64,000 bases of DNA. It comes from Prochlorococcus sp. AG-347-I06. GTDB lineage: Bacteria > Cyanobacteriota > Cyanobacteriia > PCC-6307 > Cyanobiaceae. Made by a program: the position numbers and the translations under genes. The notes beneath the pieces are model-generated. The model was given only the letters and a program-made list of their open reading frames with translations, was not told the DNA's origin and did no database searches. The stretch is from the NCBI GenBank assembly GCA_003281605.1, contig QCBM01000003.1, positions 1 through 64,000 on the forward strand. Direction: 5' to 3'. Below, piece by piece: positions 57,413-64,000 of the stretch (positions are counted from its first letter, which is position 1; each line of letters starts with the position of its first letter).

Positions 57413-58012
57413 TCATTTAAACCAACTTGGTTCTTTACCAGGAGTCCATTTTATATTGCAACCTATAGAAGGCATCTGATTTGAAGGATAAGAATTATTT
57501 TTATTCAAATCTTTTACGGCAGAGCGCAAATCTTTTCCAGATAGAGGGATATTATTACCTGGTCTACTATCGTCTAATTGGCCATGATAATACAATAAAA
57601 AATCACCATCTCCTTCATTTGAAAACAGATAAAAATCTGGGGTGCAAGCTGCTTTTAATTTCTTAGCAAAATTTTGATTTTCATCATATAGATAAGGAAA
57701 ACTCCATCCCTGTGTTTGTGCTTGTAATCTCAAATTTTTAGGGGAATCTGAAGGATGAGTGACAATATCATTACTAGAAATTGCAACTGTTTGAACAGTA
57801 TTTTGAATTTCCTTACTTAAGGTGAAAATTTGATTCTGAATATATTTAACAAATGGGCAATGGGCACAAATAAACATTAAAAGTAAATGCCGATTATCTA
57901 GATTATGAAAATTAAAATATTGATGATTTGGAGAATTAGCATTTAACATTTCGAAATTCGGTAATTGAAAACCTAATTCCAAAACCATAGAATTTGTTCT
58001 TACCATGTTCAA
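57413..58012 (-). CDS. Thioredoxin-fold AhpC/TSA-like protein
   Basis: A 199-residue soluble thioredoxin-fold protein of the AhpC/TSA-related group. L-L-M-F-I-C-A-H-C-P-F-V-K-Y (about 45-58) carries the redox C-x-x-C. The N-D-I-V-T-H-P-S-D-S-P segment (about 81-91), the Y-D-E-N-Q-N-F-A-K (about 109-117) and C-T-P-D-F-Y-L-F (about 123-130) are typical of this cyanobacterial set. The closing P-S-I-G-C-N-I-K-W-T-P-G is also conserved-looking. It may be a peroxiredoxin or thiol oxidoreductase, but the substrate is unknown. It is on the minus strand, upstream of the aminotransferase gene and divergent from fabI. Confidence 0.8.
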   Translation of the reverse strand: MNMVRTNSMVLELGFQLPNFEMLNANSPNHQYFNFHNLDNRHLLLMFICAHCPFVKYIQNQIFTLSKEIQNTVQTVAISSNDIVTHPSDSPKNLRLQAQTQGWSFPYLYDENQNFAKKLKAACTPDFYLFSNEGDGDFLLYYHGQLDDSRPGNNIPLSGKDLRSAVKDLNKNNSYPSNQMPSIGCNIKWTPGKEPSWFK

Positions 58013-58112
58013 GTTAAAAATTCTTTGATATTTGAAAATTATTGTATATTTTGCAGTAATCCGTAAAGATAGGTACTTTTATATAGGAGAATATATAGAA
58101 ATAATAAACAAA

Positions 58113-58895
58113 ATGCTTCTAAATCTAACTGGCAAAAAAATTCTTGTTACGGGAATTGCCAACAATCGTTCAATAGCATGGGGTATCGCTCAACAACTTT
58201 CAAAAGCTGGCGCAGAACTTGGAATCACATATTTGCCTGATGATAAGGGAAGATTCGAGTCTAAAGTTAGAGAACTAACTGAACCTTTAAACCCATCGTT
58301 ATTTTTGCCTCTTGATGTTCAAAATCCAGCTCAAATTGAAGAAATCTTTAAAAATATAAAAGACAATTGGGGTCAAATTGACGGATTAGTTCATTGTCTA
58401 GCATTTGCAGGACGCGATGAATTGATTGGAGATTATAGTGCTACCACTTCAGAGGGTTTTGATAGGGCTCTTAATATAAGTGCGTATTCGTTAGCACCTT
58501 TATGTAAAGCAGCAAAACCACTTTTTAGTGATGGTGCTGGAGTTGTCTCATTAACTTATTTAGGGTCAGAAAGGGCGATTCCTAACTATAACGTGATGGG
58601 AGTTGCAAAAGCAGCTTTAGAAGCTTCTGTAAGATATCTTTCTGCAGAACTTGGTCCCGGAAAACAAGTCAGAGTTAACGCAATAAGTGCTGGGCCGATA
58701 AGAACACTTGCGAGTTCTGCTATAGGTGGCATTTTAGATATGATTCACAATGTTGAAGAAAAGGCTCCTTTACGCAGAACAGTCACTCAAACAGAAGTAG
58801 GTAATACAGCTGCTTTTTTATTAAGTGATCTCTCTAGCGGCATTTCAGGCCAAACAATTTATGTTGATGCGGGTTACTGCATTAATGGAATGTAA
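58113..58895 (+). CDS. fabI: Enoyl-[acyl-carrier-protein] reductase (FabI)
   Basis: Reduces enoyl-ACP with NADH in the last step of each fatty acid elongation round. The start is ATG 58113 (MLLNLTGKKILVTGIANNRS); an in-frame TTG at 58032 is a weak extension. It has the non-classical SDR nucleotide motif G-I-A-N-N-R-S-I-A-W-G. The catalytic pair lies in Y-N-V-M-G-V-A-K (Tyr and Lys six residues apart), with the upstream Y-L-G-S-E-R-A fitting FabI. The 260-residue length is normal. hisB follows 20 bases downstream on the same strand. Confidence 0.94.
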   Translation: MLLNLTGKKILVTGIANNRSIAWGIAQQLSKAGAELGITYLPDDKGRFESKVRELTEPLNPSLFLPLDVQNPAQIEEIFKNIKDNWGQIDGLVHCLAFAGRDELIGDYSATTSEGFDRALNISAYSLAPLCKAAKPLFSDGAGVVSLTYLGSERAIPNYNVMGVAKAALEASVRYLSAELGPGKQVRVNAISAGPIRTLASSAIGGILDMIHNVEEKAPLRRTVTQTEVGNTAAFLLSDLSSGISGQTIYVDAGYCINGM

Positions 58896-58915
58896 ACTAA
58901 GTTTTTTGCATAAAA

Positions 58916-59521
58916 ATGTCATCTCTAAGGCAATCCGAAATAAAAAGAAAAACGAATGAAACAGATATTTCTGTATTTATAAACTTGGATGGAAATGGAA
59001 TTTCTGAGATTGATACCGGGATACCATTCTTAGATCATATGCTTCATCAAATATCCAGTCATGGTTTGTTCGATTTAAAAATAAAAGCAATTGGAGATAC
59101 CCATATTGATGATCATCATACAAATGAAGATGTAGGAATCGCATTAGGCAAAGCATTTTCAAAAGCCTTGGGAGAAAGAAAAGGAATAAGCAGATTCGGA
59201 CATTTCTTTGCCCCATTAGATGAAGCATTAGTTCAAGTCACTTTAGACTGCTCTGGTAGACCTCATCTATCTTATGATCTTCAATTAAAAGCCCCTAGAA
59301 TAGGAAATTATGATACTGAACTAGTAAAAGAGTTTTTTATTGCCTTCGTAAATAACAGCGGTATTACTCTGCATATTAACCAAAAACGAGGAAGTAATTC
59401 ACATCACATAGTTGAGGCGTGCTTTAAAGCTTTTTCAAGAGCAATGAGAATGGCTACCGAGATAGATCCAAGAAGATCTGATTCAATTCCAAGCAGTAAA
59501 GGAATGTTAGAAAAACAATAA
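58916..59521 (+). CDS. hisB: Imidazoleglycerol-phosphate dehydratase (HisB)
   Basis: Dehydrates imidazole glycerol phosphate in histidine synthesis, a manganese-dependent reaction. The 201-residue monofunctional form has the His-rich metal sites. These are [17 protein letters not shown] (about 36-52), [12 protein letters not shown] (about 62-73) and [13 protein letters not shown] (about 159-171). The ATG start gives [20 protein letters not shown]. It follows fabI by 20 bases and may be co-transcribed. Confidence 0.96.
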   Translation: MSSLRQSEIKRKTNETDISVFINLDGNGISEIDTGIPFLDHMLHQISSHGLFDLKIKAIGDTHIDDHHTNEDVGIALGKAFSKALGERKGISRFGHFFAPLDEALVQVTLDCSGRPHLSYDLQLKAPRIGNYDTELVKEFFIAFVNNSGITLHINQKRGSNSHHIVEACFKAFSRAMRMATEIDPRRSDSIPSSKGMLEKQ

Positions 59522-59593
59522 AATAGGAATTTTTTCGAATCAGCCACAATTCTGTTGATTTTTGGCGAAGATAGTTAAAGTGATCATTTTGTT

Positions 59594-61078
59594 GTGACTA
59601 ACTTACAAGATAAAAAAATTGATAAATTTAGTATTTTTAAAAAAGAAGATTGGTCAAGTGCATACCAAAATGTAGAAAAAGAGCTTACTAAAGAGCCTCT
59701 AAAAATTAGTAAAGGTAATAATATTAAAAATTTAAATGGAACATTATTAAGAAATGGACCAGGAATATTAGAGAGAGGTGGACAATGGGTTCATCATCCA
59801 TTTGATGGTGATGGGATGATAACATCCATAAAATTCGAAAATGGTCAGCCATTCTTAACAAATAGATTTGTTAAAACTAAAGGCTATTTGGAAGAAGAAA
59901 AAATAGATAAATTTATTTATAGAGGTGTTTTTGGAACACAAAAAAATGGAGGGATTTTAAATAATGCATTAGATCTTAAATTCAAGAATATCGCTAATAC
60001 ACATGTCATTAAATTAGGAGATGAAGTTCTCGCATTATGGGAAGCAGCAGGTCCACATGCAATGGATCCTGATAGTCTTGAAACTATTGGTTTAACAACA
60101 TTAAAAGGAGTACTCAAGCCTAACGAAGCATTCAGTGCTCATCCCAAAACAGACCTAAACTCAAATGCATCTTCAGAACTTTTAGTAACTTTTGGAGTAC
60201 AAACCGGGCCAAAAAGTACCATTAGATTAATGGAATTTGATAATGCTGGTACAAATTCTGGAGAGCTCATTTTTGACAGAAAAGATACCTTTAATGGCTT
60301 TGCATTCCTTCATGATTTCGCAATTACAACTAATTGGGCAATATTTTTACAGAATGCTATCGATTTCAATCCTCTTCCATTTGTAATGGGTCAAAGAGGA
60401 GCAGCACAATGTCTAAAGTCAAACCCAAATAAAAAGGCAAAGTTTTTTATTATCCCCAGAGAAAGTGGATTATTTAGAGGACAGCCTCCTTTAACAATAG
60501 ATGCTCCAGAAGGATTCGTTTTTCATCATGTAAACGCATTTGAAAAAGATTCCAAAATAGTATTAGATAGTATTTTTTATGATGATTTCCCATCAGTTGG
60601 TCCAGACGAGAATTTTAGGGATATTGACTTTGATAAATATCCAGAAGGAAAACTGAAAAGATCAATTATCGATCTAAAGACAAAAACTTGTGAACTTGAA
60701 ACTTTCAGTGAACAATGTTGTGAATTTGCTGTTGTTAATCCTAAAAACTTAGGATTAAAAGCAACTTATAGTTGGATGGCAAGCTCATCTCAAAAGCTGG
60801 GGAACGCTCCACTTCAAGCGATAAAAAAAATAAATTTAACTTCTAAGGAAGAGCTTTTTTGGTCAGCAGGTCCAAGTGGATTTGTTAGTGAACCAATTAT
60901 GGTTCCATCAGAAAACTCTTCAAAAGAAGATGAGGGATTTTTATTTATACTTCTATGGAACGGAGAAAGAAGAGGAAGTGATTTAGTGATATTAGACGCA
61001 AAAGACTTAAAAGAATTAGCTGTTTATGAATTACCCATTTCAATTCCTCATGGCCTTCATGGATCTTGGGTTAATTGA
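59594..61078 (+). CDS. Carotenoid oxygenase (apocarotenoid 15,15'-oxygenase-like)
   Basis: A non-heme iron enzyme of the carotenoid cleavage dioxygenase family that cuts polyenes to apocarotenoids or retinal. The 494-residue protein (GTG start) has the four candidate iron histidines: S-A-H-P-K-T-D (about 178-184), F-L-H-D-F-A-I-T (about 236-243), F-H-H-V-N-A-F-E (about 316-323) and P-H-G-L-H-G-S-W (about 484-491). The early R-N-G-P-G-I-L and H-P-F-D-G-D-G-M-I motifs match the family. The substrate cannot be read. It is convergent with rdgB, with 2 bases between the stops. Confidence 0.93.
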   Translation: MTNLQDKKIDKFSIFKKEDWSSAYQNVEKELTKEPLKISKGNNIKNLNGTLLRNGPGILERGGQWVHHPFDGDGMITSIKFENGQPFLTNRFVKTKGYLEEEKIDKFIYRGVFGTQKNGGILNNALDLKFKNIANTHVIKLGDEVLALWEAAGPHAMDPDSLETIGLTTLKGVLKPNEAFSAHPKTDLNSNASSELLVTFGVQTGPKSTIRLMEFDNAGTNSGELIFDRKDTFNGFAFLHDFAITTNWAIFLQNAIDFNPLPFVMGQRGAAQCLKSNPNKKAKFFIIPRESGLFRGQPPLTIDAPEGFVFHHVNAFEKDSKIVLDSIFYDDFPSVGPDENFRDIDFDKYPEGKLKRSIIDLKTKTCELETFSEQCCEFAVVNPKNLGLKATYSWMASSSQKLGNAPLQAIKKINLTSKEELFWSAGPSGFVSEPIMVPSENSSKEDEGFLFILLWNGERRGSDLVILDAKDLKELAVYELPISIPHGLHGSWVN

Positions 61079-61080
61079 AT

Positions 61081-61656
61081 TTAAGAAAAAATTTCAATTA
61101 AATCTGGAATAATTTTTTTTAATGCTTTACCTCTATGACTACAAGAGTCTTTAATATCATTATTCATTTCTGCGAAAGTTAATCTGGTAGAACTCTCCTC
61201 AAAAATTGGGTCATACCCAAAACCACTTTTTCCTCTTGGGTTTAAAATAATATTTCCATGACATTTGGCCTCAGATTCAATAATCACTTCACCATTTGGG
61301 GAACAAACACAAATATTGGCAATAAAGAAAGCACTTCTATTTTGAACTCCATCAAGTTCTCTTAAAACTCGTTCAATTCTCTTCTGATCATTTTCTGCAT
61401 ATCTAGATGAGTAAATGCCAGGCTTACCACCTAGTGCTTCAATACAAATTCCTGAATCATCTGCTATTGAAAAATTATTCGTTTTTATCGAAACTTCACT
61501 CGCTTTTTTAATTGCATTATCTCTAAATGTCAGTCCATCCTCTTCAACTTCTAATGATTCTGGCTGGAGTAACAATTTACAATTAACTTCAGCAAGCAAT
61601 TTCTTATATTCTTCAATTTTACCTTTATTCTTACTCGCTAAAAATAAATTTTTCAT
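61081..61656 (-). CDS. rdgB: Non-canonical purine NTP pyrophosphatase (RdgB/HAM1)
   Basis: Removes deaminated purine triphosphates (XTP, ITP) before they enter DNA or RNA. The chosen start ATG 61656 gives L-F-L-A-S-K-N-K-G-K-I-E-E-Y as the nucleotide-binding first loop. An upstream ATG at 61695 would add 13 non-conserved residues overlapping the phosphohexomutase gene. I-A-D-D-S-G-I-C-I-E-A-L-G-G-K-P-G (about 64-80), Y-S-S-R-Y-A and G-F-G-Y-D-P-I-F (about 149-156) are family motifs, with S-H-R-G-K-A near the end. The 191-residue length is normal. Confidence 0.92.
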   Translation of the reverse strand: MKNLFLASKNKGKIEEYKKLLAEVNCKLLLQPESLEVEEDGLTFRDNAIKKASEVSIKTNNFSIADDSGICIEALGGKPGIYSSRYAENDQKRIERVLRELDGVQNRSAFFIANICVCSPNGEVIIESEAKCHGNIILNPRGKSGFGYDPIFEESSTRLTFAEMNNDIKDSCSHRGKALKKIIPDLIEIFS

Positions 61657-61658
61657 CC

Positions 61659-63113
61659 TTATTTTCCTGCCAGATTTATAAATTCTTGACCCCACTCTAA
61701 TACCTCAATTAGATAAGATTCTTTTGGTGCTTCACAATATAACCTTAAAAGAGGTTCCGTTCCTGAAAACCTAAAAAGAAGCCAAAAATTTTTATCAATT
61801 CTCAACTTTATTCCATCGATCTTTGAGATACTTTTTAACTTATGATTATTAATATTCTCAGGAATATTATCTATAATAAATTCTTTTACGTTATTTTTTT
61901 CTGACTGATTTGGAAATTTAATATCAATTCTTTTATAAAAACTTGGCCCAAAATCTTCTTGAATTTCATCTAAGGTTTCATATAAATATTGAGATTTTTG
62001 GGCAATTCCATTTAATAAAACCATCGCTGCATATAGAGCATCTCTTTCAGGCATAAAGTCACCAAAACCAACTCCCCCAGATTCCTCTCCTCCAATAAAT
62101 ATTTTTTCTTTAATCATTTTTTCAGCAATATATTTAAAGCCAACTGGAAGTTCAAAAACATCTCTATTTTGACTCTCTGATATATTTTTAATGATATCTG
62201 AACCACTAACAGTCTTTAAAACTGGATAAGAATTATTTTTCATTTCGCCCAAATAGCTAATAAAGTACGGGAGTAAATCTTGAGTACTAGAGTATCTTCC
62301 TTTTTCATCAATTGCCGCAATTCTATCACCATCACCATCAAATATAATTCCTAAAGTTTTCACTTCATTTGTTGAATTTTTCATTAGTGTTTGTTTTAGA
62401 TCATCTGCATAATTCAAAAGAGGTTCAGGAGGTTTTCCTCCAAAAAAAGGATCAGCATCTTTCCTGATTTCTGAAATCACTTCTAAATCATTAGAAGCAA
62501 AAATCTCAGTCATACAATTTGCAGCTGAACCATGCATGGAATCTACAAAAATTCTCAATTTCATTTTTTTTAATCTCTTGGAAATATGGTCAATATCAAA
62601 AAGGGATTTAATTCTATTTAAATGAAATTTCTTAATATCCACCAATTGATTAATACCATCTATTTTTTCAATTGAATTTCCAAGCGTTAATCTTTTTTCA
62701 ACTTCACTTGTAAAAGATTCGTCAACAGAACATCCATTAAAGCTCTTTATTTTTAGACCTAGCCAATTATATGGATTATGACTTGCTGTGATTACTAACG
62801 CTCCAAGACAACCGACTTCTTTGGCATAGAAACTACAAGAGGGTGTTGTAACAAAGCTATCAGATAAGATAGGTTCGAAACCACATCCTCTTACAAAAGG
62901 CATTATTTGCTTGGCGAATTCACAAGCCATAAATCTACGATCATATCCAATAATAATTTTCTTTGAATTAACTTCTTTATAGTATTGATAATGCAACTCC
63001 TGACATGCAGCTACAACAACCCTTGAAAGATTGGACAGGTTAAAGTCAAAACCAATAATTCCTCTCCAACCATCAGTTCCAAATTTTATCTTATCTAATT
63101 TATCAGCTGTCAA
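61659..63113 (-). CDS. Phosphoglucomutase/phosphomannomutase family protein
   Basis: Interconverts hexose-1- and hexose-6-phosphates for glycogen, sucrose or surface sugar supply. The 484-residue alpha-D-phosphohexomutase (TTG start) has F-G-T-D-G-W-R-G (about 11-18). Its catalytic serine lies in V-I-T-A-S-H-N-P-Y-N-W (about 106-116). The metal loop is F-D-G-D-G-D-R-I-A (about 264-272), the sugar loop I-G-G-E-E-S-G-G-V (about 343-351) and the phosphate loop F-R-F-S-G-T-E-P (about 448-455). The substrate choice (glucose, mannose or glucosamine) cannot be set. It ends 2 bases before rdgB. Confidence 0.92.
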   Translation of the reverse strand: MTADKLDKIKFGTDGWRGIIGFDFNLSNLSRVVVAACQELHYQYYKEVNSKKIIIGYDRRFMACEFAKQIMPFVRGCGFEPILSDSFVTTPSCSFYAKEVGCLGALVITASHNPYNWLGLKIKSFNGCSVDESFTSEVEKRLTLGNSIEKIDGINQLVDIKKFHLNRIKSLFDIDHISKRLKKMKLRIFVDSMHGSAANCMTEIFASNDLEVISEIRKDADPFFGGKPPEPLLNYADDLKQTLMKNSTNEVKTLGIIFDGDGDRIAAIDEKGRYSSTQDLLPYFISYLGEMKNNSYPVLKTVSGSDIIKNISESQNRDVFELPVGFKYIAEKMIKEKIFIGGEESGGVGFGDFMPERDALYAAMVLLNGIAQKSQYLYETLDEIQEDFGPSFYKRIDIKFPNQSEKNNVKEFIIDNIPENINNHKLKSISKIDGIKLRIDKNFWLLFRFSGTEPLLRLYCEAPKESYLIEVLEWGQEFINLAGK

Positions 63114-63193
63114 ATTTCAAATTTCCTTGATTTCTTTTAATTATCTATACTAATTTATATGAGTAAATTTTAAAACCGCCCTTAAAAAATAAT

Positions 63194-64000
63194 TTGAATT
63201 CTCTTCATTTAAAAAGTTATACAAGATGCAAAAGAAAAGCATGGCTCGATTTTAAGGGTAAAAAATCTTATAAAGTTTGGTCTCCCCATAAAGCTATAGA
63301 TAAAATTAATCAGTTTCAAATTTTCTCTGAATTTTGTAATGGTGAAATATATTCAGGATTAAAAGCATGTGAAAATGGTTATCTAGGGGTAATTGGATTA
63401 AAAATCAAAGGAAATCTTTTCCAAAATATAAACGCAGAGATACTTCCACAATTACTTTTAAAGACTAAAGGCAAAAGTAAATGGGGACAATATAAATATT
63501 TACCTGCTGTTTATAAGTTAGGCCACAAAACAACTAAAGAACATTTATTCGACTTAGCTTTTTGTTCTATGCTTTTGGAATCTTTTCAAGAATCTAAAAT
63601 TGAGAAAGGATTAGTAATTTCAACTTTTTATAAAAAAGTTAAAGTTGAAGAAATTTATTTAAATAAAAAATTAAGAAAAAAAGTTTTAAATGTTTTATTA
63701 AATTTGAATGAATGCTTGGAAGGATCTATACCAGAAATAACTCAAGATAGAAAAAAATGTACTATTTGTTCCTGGCAAAAATTTTGTGATAAAGAAGCAA
63801 AAGAAAATGGATATCTAACAGATATAGATGGAATAGGGTCCAAAACGGCCTCGTTACTTAAAGCAAATGGAATAACTAATACCCAAACATTAGCTCTGTA
63901 CAGCGAAAAACAACTTGGAGAGAAATTATCTCAATTCAAAAATCAGAAGTATGAAAAAGCATCAATATTTGTAAAGCAAGCACAAGCATATATCTCTGGA
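63194..64000 (+). CDS. RecB/Cas4-like iron-sulfur nuclease (partial, open at right edge)
   Basis: A frame from TTG 63194 runs 269 codons to the window end without a stop. The N-terminus has K-S-Y-T-R-C-K-R-K-A-W-L-D (residues 7-19), the Cys and R-K-x-W-L pattern of RecB-family nucleases with an iron-sulfur cluster. The three other ligands are C189-T-I-C192-S-W-Q-K-F-C198. A helix-hairpin-helix follows: I-D-G-I-G-S-K-T-A-S-L-L (about 214-225). This set is typical of TM0106-type/Cas4-like DNA nucleases. No CRISPR or cas gene is near, so a general repair role is more likely. It is divergent from the phosphohexomutase gene. The rest lies outside the window. Confidence 0.8.
   Translation, partial: MNSLHLKSYTRCKRKAWLDFKGKKSYKVWSPHKAIDKINQFQIFSEFCNGEIYSGLKACENGYLGVIGLKIKGNLFQNINAEILPQLLLKTKGKSKWGQYKYLPAVYKLGHKTTKEHLFDLAFCSMLLESFQESKIEKGLVISTFYKKVKVEEIYLNKKLRKKVLNVLLNLNECLEGSIPEITQDRKKCTICSWQKFCDKEAKENGYLTDIDGIGSKTASLLKANGITNTQTLALYSEKQLGEKLSQFKNQKYEKASIFVKQAQAYISG

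Noticed and set aside
58032-58112. Upstream TTG extension of fabI
   Set aside because: FabI proteins begin close to the nucleotide motif; the extra 27 residues are not protein-like, and ATG 58113 gives normal length.

Overview
This window is a stretch of core chromosome from a high-light-adapted Prochlorococcus. The signs are very AT-rich DNA, a full oxygenic photosynthesis gene set (psaE, petB/petD, psbB, psbT, psbM, psbE-F-L-J, chlD, ycf48), a lone degenerate beta-phycoerythrin gene with its CpeS lyase and no alpha subunit, a PTOX-type oxidase, and picocyanobacterial small proteins such as a DUF3104 protein. Genes are closely packed, several convergent pairs share their last bases, and TTG or GTG starts are common. 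I see no prophage, insertion sequence, CRISPR array or clear foreign island. From memory the gene order resembles the rRNA region of strain MED4 read backwards, but I could not check this.

Layout. 0-9 kb: tatA, several lineage-specific small genes, a CrtISO-like oxidoreductase, a Nif11-domain peptide, the PTOX gene, a cluster of microproteins at 6.9-8.1 kb including a probable Hli-like peptide with a non-ATG start, and a two-domain GNAT protein. 9-12.6 kb: aldehyde dehydrogenase, a LysM protein, psaE and mutM. 12.6-17.7 kb: a complete rRNA operon on the minus strand (16S, tRNA-Ile, tRNA-Ala, 23S, 5S). The spacer upstream of 16S carries a candidate small RNA on the plus strand. 18.3-22.3 kb: GH100 invertase, petB-petD divergent from ctpA. 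22.3-25.5 kb: an HD phosphohydrolase and minC-minD-minE. 25.5-27.9 kb: tRNA-Thr, a translationally coupled small membrane protein, a Sua5/YrdC protein, prmC, psbM and a ferredoxin. 28-34.2 kb: psbB-psbT with a strong terminator, nrdR, rps1, metK and a FGGY kinase.

34.2-44.1 kb: tRNA-Phe, a secreted protein, a VTT-family membrane protein, the cpeS/cpeB remnant, a UvrD helicase, a CCA-adding family enzyme, an NDH-2/SelD fusion and mtnP. 44.1-48.2 kb: the photosystem II assembly and cytochrome b559 operon (rubA, ycf48, psbE, psbF, psbL, psbJ), divergent from ndhC-ndhK-ndhJ. 48.2-53.5 kb: YvcK/CofD-like protein, an Mla/TGD-type lipid transport ATPase and MCE protein, and chlD. 53.5-64 kb: folK, Nudix hydrolase, photolyase, DegT-type aminotransferase, thioredoxin-fold protein, fabI, hisB, carotenoid oxygenase, rdgB, phosphohexomutase, and a Cas4/RecB-like iron-sulfur nuclease that runs off the end.

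The functional themes are photosystem II and cytochrome b6f supply with matching assembly factors (Ycf48, rubredoxin, CtpA), electron overflow control (PTOX, NDH-1, the NDH-2-like domain), cell division and translation. The best candidates for undescribed biology are the microprotein cluster near 7 kb, the candidate sRNA upstream of 16S, the coupled membrane peptide behind the Sua5/YrdC gene, and the small ORF overlapping cpeS.
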